Shown here piece by piece: positions 1 through 9,898 of a stretch of 39,532 nucleotides of DNA. Location: assembly GCA_001970955.1 (NCBI GenBank), contig MPUH01000698.1, positions 1 through 39,532 of the forward strand, written 5' to 3'. The DNA is from Stentor coeruleus. Lineage: Eukaryota; Ciliophora; Heterotrichea; Heterotrichida; Stentoridae. Position numbers and translations under genes: made by a program. The notes under the pieces were generated by a model. That model made no database searches, had not been told where the DNA came from, and saw only the letters and a list, made by a program, of their open reading frames with translations. Every line of letters begins with the position of its first letter. Position 1 is the first letter of the stretch.

Positions 1-936
1 GTAAAAAATTCNAGTGACAAGATCTCTTAGTCTTCTAATAGGAAACAGTTTATCAATGAAAGATTGGAAAAATATAATAAAAAATCAAAAAAACTACTAA
101 AAAAAACGTTCTACAGCCAAACTTAAATACGAGTGTCATGCTTATTAGAACTGTTTAAAGTGATAAATTATAATTAATCAATTCATTTGCCAATAATTGT
201 TATTCAAGCAATATAAACATATTTTTTAGCCTGATAATGAAAGTTCTTCAAATTTTACTAATATTTTTGAAAAAAGACAAAAGAAATTTTCAAAATCTAA
301 AAATGAGGCTAAAGAAAAGGTGAAAACTTTAAATCTTTTCTTTGAATTCAAATTAGATTACATAATTTTACTATTAGTATATATTCAAGACATATCTAAA
401 ACTTTTTTGATTTCATGTGATGAAGATACTAAATTACTCAAAGAAAAAGAATAATTCAAAATTTTAATATAAAAACACAGTCTTAAACAGAAAGCAATTA
501 ACTGAAACTAAACATTAAGATAAATAATAAAACATTCAATCCCAAAAACTCAAACAGATTAAAAAAATCTAATATTATGCTTAATAATAAAAAGACTATG
601 TATTACCAAATGATAATAAAAAGTGATATAATAAAAATTTTACTTGTGTATTTAAATTAGTATTAATTAGGAATTATCGCTTGACTATTGTCCAGCCCTT
701 GTATGTATTTAAATAAAATATAAGCTTTTAAAGTAAATTATCATATATTATAAGAAGATGCATTTATATATCATAATTTTTTTTATTAAAGATAGAGTTT
801 ATACAATATTAAATTAATACTAATAATTGTAATTACTGGGTAAGTAGTTCTTATAATAAATTGACTTAAAGTAAATTTTATACTAATTTTAAATATAATT
901 AAGTAAATGTTCTATATTTCAATCATATAATAAATA
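1..936. other. Gene-poor AT-rich left edge
   Basis: No confident gene lies here. There is a single N at 12. A 74-codon open stretch without a start codon (230-454, plus) has a plausible codon pattern and ends in TAA; it may be the tail of a decayed gene but matches nothing I recognise. A 41-nt dispersed element lies at 658-698 and is listed separately. No telomeric repeat is visible, so this is probably a contig edge and not a chromosome end. Confidence 0.4.
658..698 (+). mobile_element. 41-nt dispersed element, copy 1, flanked by an 11-nt direct repeat
   Basis: This 41-nt sequence starts TAGTATTAATTAGG and ends TTGTCCAGCCC. It recurs in inverse orientation at 17424-17464 with one mismatch (G or A at position 22). 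The 11-mer TGTATTTAAAT occurs at 647-657 and again at 704-714, bracketing the element plus a short TTGTA tail, as a target-site duplication would. The combination suggests a very short inserted sequence. Its class is unknown; a truncated retroposed RNA is one possibility. Confidence 0.55.
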
Positions 937-2945
937 ATGGAAATGACAGGAAAATTGTATCAACAAGACTATGGAAATTTATATGAATTAGAAGCTGTAA
1001 AAAAAGCTGACATCAAAATTACTTTAATAAGTGATAATTACAAACTAAATTTTAGATTTTTAGAGAAAATAGATGTAAAATAAAATTAGGAATCATTTTT
1101 CCCAATTAATAACGAAGCTCAGAGATCTTTGCCTGAATCTTTTAGTAATTTATGCAAATTTAATACAGTTTCTAGAAATGGAAATGAACTTTTGATAGCA
1201 CATATTATACACTCATTTGATGATTATATATACAATTATATATATGATGGTATAATTGTCTATATTACATATGATAACATAAGTGTAGCTTCTTCTAACA
1301 ATCTAGAACAAATTTATAGTAAAAACAATAAAATGATTATTGTTTATCTAAACGAATATGATTTTCCATACAAAATATCAAAACAATGTACTCAAGGTGA
1401 TTCTTTTAGCAAATATATTTTAGAAATATATTCGTTCTATGATAAAATGATTTCTGAAACTTTAAACAATCATAATTTATATAAAAAATCAGAAATATAT
1501 GAAGCATTTTTAAAAGACTGTATTTCTAATAAATATTACCTTAAAAAATACCCAAAATACAAGATGGGGCTATTTAGTTCAAGTCACCCTCTTCATAAAT
1601 GCAAAACTGTGAATCTATACAGCATTTCTAATACCCTTGAATTACTAAATAGTACCGATAATCAAATATGCGAAAAATGTTCTTGTAGTTATAAAAATCA
1701 TTGCCTATCAAGATTCCGGTTAAAAGAGATCATATCAAAAGCCTCTGAAAACTCAGATTTATCTCAATTATCCGGTTAAAAGAGATCATATCAAAAGCCC
1801 CTGAAAACTCACATTTATCTAAATTATCCTCTGAATTTAAAAATAATTTATATAAAAATTTTAACATCCCATATGATTCAAAAAATCTTATTCCATTAAA
1901 CCTTGAAAATCAAGTCCAAGATTTTAATGAAAACATTCAAATTGCATATGGGAATTTTGAGTACTTTTACGGGAATATCAATGATTATACAATAGGAAAT
2001 ACGCATATTGCATTTGTAATCGGCGAAGAGGGAAGCGGAAAAACAACTCTAATCAGAAAAATTCTTGAAAACCAAGATAAAGATTCAACTGAAAAGCTTT
2101 TCAATGAAATCGAAATTAAAAGCAAAACCCATTCTACTGAAGGATATAAAATCTACAACCTAAAAAAACAGGACAATCTAAACTCTAAACTTATTATCAT
2201 AGAAAGTCCTGGTATAAAAAGCCTTGTCAATAGTTTTGATAAAGAAAATATTCAAGGTATAATTTCAAAAATAAAAAACCTTCCTAATATATCCACTATA
2301 ATATACACTCATAAATCTAATGCCAAATCCTTAAATCCATCAATAGTAAAAATAAGAAAACTTATACAAAATGAAGTTCAAAATGTTAACCAAATAAAAT
2401 TTATATATGTCTTAACATTTTATCCTGGATCATTAGTTTATAATGATGAAAACTGCGAAGAAAACTCTTTGAAGATTAAAATCAACATGGTTGTGCAAAT
2501 GAATAAAAAAAAATCTCAGAAAAAATATGAGAAGTTGGCTATAAAAATTAATAAAATATTTGAAGAAATTGTTTATTATGATAGCTATGCGGATATGATG
2601 GAATTTACATGCAAATTATTTTTACAGGAAAATGAAAACTTTATGATAAAAATTTATAAGCAAAAAACTTTAGATTGTTTTAATCTGATAAATGCTTATG
2701 AAATGAATATTTGTTGTAAAGCTTATAAAAGAGAGGGTATGAAAGAATTTGATATAAAATTGTTTGATGAGTTTTTCGAAAACTTAAAATGCAAAGCATG
2801 CGGAAAAAGCAAAAATTCTCATATTGTATCAGATATTTTATATGATGTTGAATTAGTAAGTCTTAATGATTTACTTAAAATGATGGTAAATACTAGCTCT
2901 AATTGTTTTATCGAGGAAATAAAGAAAATACTTAAAAACAATTAA
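937..2945 (+). CDS. P-loop GTPase-like protein with two CxxC-x6-H modules, frame broken
   Basis: I read one gene: exon 1 is 937-1074, a 15-nt intron is 1075-1089, and exon 2 is 1090-2945. A 56-bp tandem duplication (1715-1826) shifts the frame, giving a TAA at 1777-1779. If only one copy is counted the frame runs unbroken to 2945 (645 codons). The C-terminal half has a P-loop, GEEGSGKT (near residue 339), followed by IIIESPG, which resembles the DxPG switch-II motif of AIG1/septin-like GTPases. Two similar Cys/His motifs, CEKCSCSYKNH (C240, C243, H250) and CKACGKSKNSH (C595, C598, H605), are both C-x2-C-x6-H. The protein may therefore be an internal duplication of a GTPase-plus-zinc-motif unit whose first GTPase half has lost its P-loop. 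Function is unknown. It could be a pseudogene, or the duplication could be an assembly or allelic artefact. Confidence 0.6.
1075..1089 (+). other. 15-nt intron
   Basis: GTAAAATAAAATTAG. Removing it joins the ATG-initiated frame from 937 to the long downstream frame; unspliced, a TAA lies inside it. A is at position 10. Confidence 0.85.
1715..1826 (+). repeat. 56-bp tandem duplication (two copies) inside the GTPase-like gene
   Basis: The copies at 1715-1770 and 1771-1826 differ at three positions. A 56-nt unit is not a multiple of three, so the duplication shifts the frame. No N separates the copies, unlike the gap-associated duplications elsewhere in the window. Confidence 0.85.
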
Positions 2946-3244
2946 AATTACCAAAAACACCTAACAAATCCTAGCATAATCCATACCTAAATAATTTATA
3001 TCTTCCTTAATCATTAAATAAAACAATATTTTTAAACCAAATAACCCATATATAAAATTCTATTCCAATCAATAAAAATACACACAAAATTTTTTACACC
3101 AAAAATTTCATACAATCCACGTAAAAAATCAAAGATTAACTCTATAAAAACAAACAATTCTAACACAAAAAATTTTTACTAAAACAGCATTTTTATTATT
3201 AAAACAATAAATTATAGTTAGAAAACCTACATTAAAATATACAA

Positions 3245-4783
3245 ATGGAGTGTAGTCTTCTTGAATGTTCTAATCCTATAACTAACAACACAACATGTGA
3301 AATATGTTTTATACCAAAATACTGTTCAGAAAACTGTAAAACTAAAGACTCTGATTTCCATTTCCAATCCTGCCGGCCTCATATATTCACTTTAAAAGAT
3401 TTCACTATAACAAAAGATATAAAAATCATCGGGACTGGGACATACAATGAAATACAACTTGTGCAAAATATCGACTCCAACAAATTTTACGTTATGAAAA
3501 CATATAAAAAATCAACCGTCTGTAGCATAATCCCATTGAAAATCCTCTTCAGAGAAATTTCTATACATAAATCCTTAAATCATCCTAATATAATTCGCTT
3601 ATATGACCATATCGAAGATACAATAAAAATTTATATCATCTTAGAATACACTGAAAAAGGTAGTTTGTTTAATATAATAAGAAAAAAAATAAAACTTTCT
3701 GAAAGCGAAATTTGGCCTATTTTCACACAAATCTGTATTGGTTTAAATTATTTACATACAAAAAACTTAATACATAGAAATCTAAAACCTGAGAATCTTC
3801 TTATAAACAAAGATGATATAGTAAAAATATGTGATTTCGGATGGGCAACTCGAGATACTGAATCTAGAAACACATTTTGTGGTACTTTAGATTATATGTC
3901 TCCAGAGATGGTAAATAATTACCCACAAAGTTATAAAGTAGATATATGGGCTTTAGGGGTTTTACTTTATGAAATGCTTCATGGGACAACTCCTTATAGA
4001 GCTAAAAACCTTAGAGAAATGGCTAGGATGATAAATTATGGAGTTTATAATATAGGAACTCATGTATCAAATACTGCAAAAACTCTTATATCCTTATTAT
4101 TACAAGAAAATCCAGAAAACCGTCCACCGATTATAGAAATCCTTAAAACTCAATGGGTTCAAGAATTTTGTGATCATAAAATAAAACCTGGGTGGAAAGT
4201 TAAACATATAAATTATGGAGAAGGGATTGTTAAAGATTGTATTGGGCTTGTGTGTAATGTTGGGTTTATGGATAAAGATATTGAGATTATAGAAAATGAT
4301 TTGATTAGGGTTTGTTCGGTTTTTGATGAAAATGGGGAGATTATTTATGAAAATTCACTTTCGGTACATGTTAAAAGTGATTTGGATTTGAATAAGAATA
4401 ATAGTAAGGTTTCACCTTTATATAAAAAACTTGGTATTGATGAGAATCGACCAAATACTAAGATTTATATTAAGCCTGCGATTAAATCAGCTAAAAACTC
4501 TAGGACGAACTCTGGGAATAATTCTGGGAATAACTCACCGACTGTTAGGTTTGAACCAGGGATATGCTTTGAACCTGCACGTAAAGATCCTAGATTACCT
4601 AGAAGCCCTAAAGGCTTTGAAGAAGCAAAAAGAAGTCAACAACTGCCAATAAGGAAAATCATGAAACACGACTTTGAAGGAATCAACCTCTCCCCAGAAC
4701 CCGTCCCAGGCTACGCTCAAAGACGTTTCGGAACCCCTAAAAGCAGTTTCTTACAAAAATTCAAGAAACCAGCAACTGACTAA
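3245..4783 (+). CDS. MYND zinc finger / Aurora-like protein kinase, predicted pseudokinase
   Basis: 512 aa in one exon. Residues 1-43 form a MYND-like zinc finger (C3, C8, C18, C21, C27, C31, H39, C43). Residues about 52-310 are a protein kinase domain of Aurora/PLK-like type: a Gly loop starting at G63 (GTGTYNEI), the VAIK-type Lys at K85 (YVMK), DFGWA at D197, the activation segment FCGTLDYMSPEM, and DIWALGVLLYEML. The catalytic loop reads HRNLKPEN. The catalytic Asp of HRD is replaced by Asn179 (codon AAT), so phosphotransfer is probably lost or much reduced, although Lys and DFG remain. The tail has a small beta-rich stretch (YGEGIVKDCIGLV), then a Ser/Asn-rich and basic region. A MYND finger fused to an Aurora-like kinase is unusual. 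The gene lies 48 bp upstream of the next one on the same strand. Confidence 0.9.
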   Translation: MECSLLECSNPITNNTTCEICFIPKYCSENCKTKDSDFHFQSCRPHIFTLKDFTITKDIKIIGTGTYNEIQLVQNIDSNKFYVMKTYKKSTVCSIIPLKILFREISIHKSLNHPNIIRLYDHIEDTIKIYIILEYTEKGSLFNIIRKKIKLSESEIWPIFTQICIGLNYLHTKNLIHRNLKPENLLINKDDIVKICDFGWATRDTESRNTFCGTLDYMSPEMVNNYPQSYKVDIWALGVLLYEMLHGTTPYRAKNLREMARMINYGVYNIGTHVSNTAKTLISLLLQENPENRPPIIEILKTQWVQEFCDHKIKPGWKVKHINYGEGIVKDCIGLVCNVGFMDKDIEIIENDLIRVCSVFDENGEIIYENSLSVHVKSDLDLNKNNSKVSPLYKKLGIDENRPNTKIYIKPAIKSAKNSRTNSGNNSGNNSPTVRFEPGICFEPARKDPRLPRSPKGFEEAKRSQQLPIRKIMKHDFEGINLSPEPVPGYAQRRFGTPKSSFLQKFKKPATD

Positions 4784-4831
4784 CTTCATCTAATAAAATG
4801 GCAAACCAAAGTTTAGGCTAATAATAATAGC

Positions 4832-5602
4832 ATGTCCAAAATAAAAGCCGTGAGCTTTTCCGAGAACAAAGTGGGTAAAAGGATCAAAGCCTCAAAAAAA
4901 AAGCTTTCTTGGTCCCTACTCATAGATGAACAAGAGGTTAAAATTGACCTTTACCTATCAAAAATCTCAAGAAAAGTAAAAGTTGCCGTAAATACCGAAA
5001 TCCTCCATACAGGGAAACAAACAAAAGGTACCATGTTTCAATTTACCCATGAGTTCAAAGGACATCAAATAAATCTGATTCAACAAGGTAAAATTTATGA
5101 CCTAAGAATCGATAGTGTGTCCTTTGATTTTATGCTTATGCAAGACAAGACGAAAAATGAGTTTACTTATGATTTTAAAGTACCAGAAGTGCAAATTGTA
5201 GAACCTGTTGCAATTGAACCTAAGAAAGTAACGACAAATCCTTTTGAAGATTTGTTTGATGAACCAAAGGAAGAGATAAAAGAACAAGTTTATGTTGAAA
5301 ACCAACCGAAAAAACTTAAACCTTTTACTATAAAACCCCCACCACAACAAGGACAAGTTAGAGGTGTTGGGGTTTTTCAAGCACCTGATATACAACCTGT
5401 AAAGACTCAACTTGCGGGAGATCTTTTTGATAACCCGTCAAAGCCTGTTAGTCAACAAGTTAGAACAGTTAGTCCGGTACCTGTAAGTATGCCGAGCTTC
5501 CCTCAAGCTGATAACCCATTTATGACAGGAAACCCGTTTAGTAATTCTCCAAAAACCCAACAACCTAATTATTATCATACAGGCTATAATTACTATAAGT
5601 AA
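4832..5602 (+). CDS. FAIM1-like beta-sandwich protein with NPF-motif tail
   Basis: 256 aa. Residues about 22-108 (from SWSLLIDEQEVKIDLYLSK through GKIYDLRIDSVSF) resemble the repeated beta-sandwich domain of FAIM1-like proteins; this rests on pattern memory and is tentative. The rest is a disordered Pro/Gln-rich tail with several NPF or NPF-like peptides (TNPFEDLFD, DNPF, GNPF) and a DLFD. NPF peptides bind EH domains of endocytic adaptors, so a role as an endocytic or vesicle adaptor is a reasonable inference. The gene converges with the SIAH-like gene, with only 4 bp between the two stop codons. Confidence 0.7.
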   Translation: MSKIKAVSFSENKVGKRIKASKKKLSWSLLIDEQEVKIDLYLSKISRKVKVAVNTEILHTGKQTKGTMFQFTHEFKGHQINLIQQGKIYDLRIDSVSFDFMLMQDKTKNEFTYDFKVPEVQIVEPVAIEPKKVTTNPFEDLFDEPKEEIKEQVYVENQPKKLKPFTIKPPPQQGQVRGVGVFQAPDIQPVKTQLAGDLFDNPSKPVSQQVRTVSPVPVSMPSFPQADNPFMTGNPFSNSPKTQQPNYYHTGYNYYK

Positions 5603-5606
5603 AAGT

Positions 5607-6383
5607 TCAAAAGTATTTATTAGGTAATAATTCCACTTCAATTGTCAGTTTTTTATATCCTTCATCTAGCCCATCAGCAGGTTCCAAAAAATATTTTTCA
5701 ATCTCGCAAATATTCATATGCAAGGGCATAGGCCTGACTTTCCTATATTTTTTCACAGGTGTAGTGATAACACTATATTCAGCCTTCTGACTTCCTGACC
5801 CAACTTTTAGCCTCAACCTCAAAGGTTCATCTTTCATACTATAAACCCAAAGGAAGAAAAAATTCTTATTGCTAACAGACTGATTTAACACTTGTTTTCC
5901 ATCAAAATTCCATATACTAAACCCCCAGTCAGCATCTCTCCATGCTTTTGAGTTCCATCCCCTTGTATTTGAATTGCACATATTAAATTCTTTAATCGCA
6001 TGGAAATTTTTAAGATGTGTGCACAAATCTGATCCTTTCCATAAACAATCGGTTAATATGCATTCGATATTTGGGTTAAAAATACATAAGTTTTCATGTT
6101 CAAGTCTTTCTGAAAGCTTGATTGATTCTTGACACCCTTCGAATTTGCAGGTTATTGTTATATTTTCTAGTATTTTTTCTATTGAATAGTTTCTAAACTC
6201 TTTTGATAAAGAAGAACGGCAGATTGGGCATGTGATTAAATTAACTTTATCTGATTGTGTGCATTGAGGGCATATAGAATGTCCATTTACGCATTGATAT
6301 ACTGGTACACAAAGTAAATCCATACATACAGGACATTCTAAGCATTGATTTATATTGAAGCTCAGTATTACAGAATCATTCAT
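5607..6383 (-). CDS. SIAH/SINA-type RING E3 ubiquitin ligase
   Basis: 258 aa. The N-terminus has a RING finger with the SIAH layout (C17, C20, C31, H35, C38, C41, C52, C55). It is followed by a SIAH-type zinc finger (CKFEGCQESIKLSERLEHE... C...C.WKG....HL..FH). The C-terminal half is the TRAF-like substrate-binding beta-sandwich of SINA proteins (e.g. FFFLWVYSMKDEPLRLRLKV). SIAH proteins are RING E3 ligases that target partners for degradation. The length is close to that of animal SIAH1 (about 280 aa). The stop is TGA; reading it as Trp would extend the protein into the convergent neighbour, which supports the standard code. Upstream DNA (6384-6660) is C-depleted on the plus strand. Confidence 0.93.
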   Translation of the reverse strand: MNDSVILSFNINQCLECPVCMDLLCVPVYQCVNGHSICPQCTQSDKVNLITCPICRSSLSKEFRNYSIEKILENITITCKFEGCQESIKLSERLEHENLCIFNPNIECILTDCLWKGSDLCTHLKNFHAIKEFNMCNSNTRGWNSKAWRDADWGFSIWNFDGKQVLNQSVSNKNFFFLWVYSMKDEPLRLRLKVGSGSQKAEYSVITTPVKKYRKVRPMPLHMNICEIEKYFLEPADGLDEGYKKLTIEVELLPNKYF

Positions 6384-6688
6384 ATTAGATTTTTTTTATT
6401 TACATAATAATATGGAAAAATTGTTTTATTTTTATAGTTTAATTTCGGTGTTATGATATTATTGTAGGGTTAAAGGTTTAATATTGAAGTTGGGGAAAGG
6501 TTTTTTTGGGTATGATTGTTTTTAATTTTGTAGGAAATTTACTTTTACGGTTTTTTTATATTAAAAACTTGAAGCTTTTTAAAGAAAAGGTGGGGCAGAT
6601 TTGATTTTTGTTATATATGAATGAAAATCGTCATTTTTTGTATATGATCAAATTACTTTTATCACCTTATCCTAATCAAATACAATAA
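6384..6688. other. Spacer between two minus-strand genes
   Basis: About 300 bp of T- and G-rich DNA with no open frame of note. It holds the upstream region of the SIAH-like gene and the 3' end region of the MORN gene. Plus-strand composition flips from G-rich to C-rich near 6660. Confidence 0.5.
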
Positions 6689-7627
6689 TTAAATATCTAG
6701 CCACTTTATTCTTATCCCATTTTTCCATTCACCTTTTTTCGCAGCTGAGCCATTAACACTCATAGTGCCTATCCCATGTCTTTTACCATTCATCCATCCC
6801 CCATTATAAACTTTTCCATCTGGCCATGTAAGTTTTCCTTGGCCATGCTTAAGATCATTAACAAACTCTCCTTCATAAACACGGCCATTTGGCCAATAAA
6901 AATTGCCTTTTCCATTCATTTTGCTATCAACCCATTCTCCCTCATACTTTCTTCCATCACTCCATTCATATCTTCCAAAGCCATGGATGTTGTTATTTAA
7001 GAATTCCCCTTGAAAAGTACTCCCATCACGCCACCAAAAAGTTCCTTTGCCACATTTGACCCCATCTCGAAACTCTCCAATATATTCAGCACCATCAGGC
7101 CATATTTCCTTACCATTCCCTTCCTGTTTCGAGTTGTACCATTGTCCTTCATACTTAGCTCCATTGTGACTTACAAGTTTACCCTCACCATCGATTTTAC
7201 CATTATGGAAACTGCCTATAAAGTAGTCTCCATTCGTATAAATCATCCTCCCTCTTCCATATAAAGCTCCATCATGCCAGTGTCCTTCTACTAAGCTTTT
7301 GTCTTGATAAATTTTAATTCCTCTTCCTTGAGGCTTAAAATTTATCGACTCACCAATATATCTCCCATCATCTTGCATAAAAGTTTTCCATTCTGAAATT
7401 TCTTCTTCATCTTCTCGGTCAAAAGTAAACTTCCCTAAAGTATTCCAAACCTCTTTAACTAATGGTCCAATCTCGTCTATATACTCAGATAAAACATTTG
7501 TAAACTTTGGTGGAACTACTGGTGCTGGAACTCCAGAGTTTTTTGAATCTACTTTTTGTTTGCCAAGAGATTCTACTAAAACGGTTTTATCTTCTTCAGA
7601 GTCACATTTACAGTTTAGTGAACCCAT
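6689..7627 (-). CDS. MORN-repeat protein with predicted N-terminal acylation
   Basis: 312 aa. After about 85 residues, nine MORN repeats and a partial tenth run to the C-terminus; typical units are KYEGQW..SKQEGNGKEIWPDG and VYEGEF.NDLKHGQGKLTWPDG. MORN arrays form elongated beta-sheets that bind other proteins or lipids and are common in ciliate cortical and ciliary proteins. The protein begins MGSLNCKC: Gly2 and Ser5 context suits N-myristoylation, with Cys6 and Cys8 as possible palmitoylation sites, so membrane or cortical attachment is plausible. No kinase or lipid-kinase domain is attached. Confidence 0.93.
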   Translation of the reverse strand: MGSLNCKCDSEEDKTVLVESLGKQKVDSKNSGVPAPVVPPKFTNVLSEYIDEIGPLVKEVWNTLGKFTFDREDEEEISEWKTFMQDDGRYIGESINFKPQGRGIKIYQDKSLVEGHWHDGALYGRGRMIYTNGDYFIGSFHNGKIDGEGKLVSHNGAKYEGQWYNSKQEGNGKEIWPDGAEYIGEFRDGVKCGKGTFWWRDGSTFQGEFLNNNIHGFGRYEWSDGRKYEGEWVDSKMNGKGNFYWPNGRVYEGEFVNDLKHGQGKLTWPDGKVYNGGWMNGKRHGIGTMSVNGSAAKKGEWKNGIRIKWLDI

Positions 7628-7849
7628 TTATAAAATTCTTAACTTTTTTGAAGATAGATTAAATTATCTTTTATGAGTTGGTTTTTTTTTTTTTGAAGGA
7701 ATTATTGTAACACTAATCCTAAAAAACATAATTATGAAATACTTATAAAAATATCTTGTACATATTATAAAACATTATTCCTTATCATTTACTTATACAA
7801 CAACTTTACCCATAATTTATATCCTAAACCAAAAATAATATACTATTCA

Positions 7850-9751
7850 ATGAGAACATTTAAAATCAATTCACATAACAATGATCTCATGTCAACAAGC
7901 CACACCCAAAAACGCATCAACTTACTTCAAACCCAACGTCTTCCAGTTAAAAGCAAAACTCCACTAATCATGAGAGAATTCGACACAAATGAAGCTCTTG
8001 AACAATACTATAATAAACTTAAAGACTCCAACTATAAAAAAAGGCTTAAACTCCAACAACTCCAAGAATCAATCCAAATCTTCAGCCTTTCATCAGAAAA
8101 CTCATCATCAAAAGCTACAATTTCCGAAAAAACTAAAGAAAAACTCATTCTCTCAATCTCTTCATGCGAAAACACTATCGCAAACGAACTTATAATGACC
8201 AATCAACTTCTCTTAATGCGCAAACGTGAACTTCAAAAAATTGTACTTTTTATCTAGGAAAATCTTCATGAAAAAAACTTAAAATCCCATAAAATTTACA
8301 CACAACTTTCCTCAGAGCATGAAAAACTTATAAACATGACTTCAAATGTAAACAACTTAAAATCCTCAGCTCAGATATCTTTAAACACATACAAAAAACA
8401 TAAAAAAAGTGCATTTTTGACAATAAAACGAAAAATTAAAAAGAAAAAAGATGAAGTTTTAGAGTTTCAAGGAAATGTTGAGAAAATGAGAGCGAAATCT
8501 GAAGAAAAAATTCGAAACTACGATGAAAAAACAAAAAAAAAAATGTTTTTAAAAGGAGAATTAGAGAAAAAATGCAAAGATATGGAAAAAATATTGAATA
8601 GTCCAGTTAATATAACTTTAAAGAATTATAGAAGGCAGTTTAGGATGATATTTGAGTAAGTGGTATATAGTAAATTAGGTATAAGTGGTGAGATAAATAA
8701 GAATTCTATTGATTTTATTATCAAAACTATGAATGGGTTTATGTTTATGGATGGATCGTTAAGTGAAAGGTATTATCAGTTATCACAAATCCATATAAAG
8801 AAAATTGAGGAGTTTAATGAAGTGATTAAAGAACTTACTTGTATTAGCGATATTAATACGGAACCTTTTAAAGGATATAATTTGTATACAACATATAATT
8901 TGCAGAGAACTTTAGATGATAAGATTATTAATGAGGAAACTCTTGAAAAAAGTATTCTTAGAATATATGCTGAAACTTATGCTTTGGGACATAGGATTAC
9001 TAAACTTTTAACTGGGGTGAGAAATGTGTCAAGTATGCCAGCGAAGGTTTTAATAAGTTATAAAAAACTTTTAAGACTTATAACTAATGAAAAGAAAAAA
9101 GGGAGGAAAACTTTATTAAAAGCTGCAACTCAAACTAGCTTGGCTACTGAACCTTGTGAGAATTGGATGAAGACCAAACTGAATATTATAGATGAATACC
9201 TAAAACATTACTCAAATGATACAAAAACTGCTTTTATTATACAAAATATAGTCAAAAGTGTAATAAAAATATAGTCCCCAGTATTGAGTTTTATAATGAA
9301 TTCCAAAATCTTCCAACAATTTCTTATAATATCCGAACCATTACAAGATCTATCAATTCTCATAGAAGATTGTTATCAATTTTTCTCAGGACAATACAGT
9401 GCTCTTATCCACGCTATAATTGAAGTACTTCAACAGGCAAAAAACACAGAACCAGACGATCAAATTTGTAATGAAAATGACGAGTTTATAGGACGTAGAA
9501 GAGCATTTCAAATGAAATCATGTCTAACCCTAGGAGTCTCTGCAGTTAACACATCAGATATACAAAAAAAACAGGCAAATACAAACTTAAACAACCATCT
9601 GATCACAAGCAACATAAAATCCCTAAGGCAAAAAATGGATGATTTAAGAAAATATCATTTACGTGCTGCAAAGTCTGTTGATGTTTTCAACAAATACCAC
9701 AACATCCTAAACCCACTCGAAAAATCCTCATCTTTTCTTAATAAAAAATAA
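7850..9751 (+). CDS. Coiled-coil protein, four exons
   Basis: Exons 7850-8242, 8258-8655, 8671-9259 and 9275-9751 joined through three 15-nt introns encode 618 aa. Each intron contains or creates an in-frame stop if retained, and removing all three gives one continuous frame. The protein is rich in Lys, Glu and Leu; the region from 8336 to 8655 has heptad-like charged helices (KRKIKKKKDEVLEFQ, EKMRAKSEEKIRNYDEKT) typical of coiled coils. I do not recognise a family. A cytoskeletal or ciliary structural role would be a guess based on composition only. There is no signal peptide or membrane segment. Confidence 0.85.
8243..8257 (+). other. 15-nt intron 1 of the coiled-coil gene
   Basis: GTACTTTTTATCTAG, phase 0. 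Its terminal TAG would be an in-frame stop. A is at position 10. Confidence 0.9.
8656..8670 (+). other. 15-nt intron 2 of the coiled-coil gene
   Basis: GTAAGTGGTATATAG, splits a codon after its second base (GA|T). Removal joins two frames that are otherwise out of register. A is at position 10. Confidence 0.9.
9260..9274 (+). other. 15-nt intron 3 of the coiled-coil gene
   Basis: GTAATAAAAATATAG, phase 0, with an in-frame terminal TAG if retained. A is at position 10. Confidence 0.9.
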
Positions 9752-9898
9752 CCTTTTCCTCTTCAAAGTATTCCTAATCATCCTCCAACACAAAACCTTC
9801 ACCTGACAACAAATTTTAACCTTAAAAATCATTTATAAAAACTAAATCTTCCTTTAAATCTTATACACCTATAATAATCCTAACAATATTACAATAAA

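Noticed and set aside
230..454. 74-codon plus-strand open stretch near the left edge
   Set aside because: There is no ATG, no upstream splice site of the 15-nt type and no recognised motif, so I did not call it a gene; it may be a gene tail.
5607..5609. Idea that TGA encodes Trp (Blepharisma-type code)
   Set aside because: Reading this TGA as Trp would run the SIAH-like protein into its convergent neighbour. TGA also ends the 36771 gene at the family-typical length. TAA, TAG and TGA all behave as stops in intact genes.
6776..7264. Open frames on the plus strand opposite the MORN-repeat gene
   Set aside because: They mirror the repeated Gly/Asp/Trp codons of the MORN array on the minus strand and have no independent domain.
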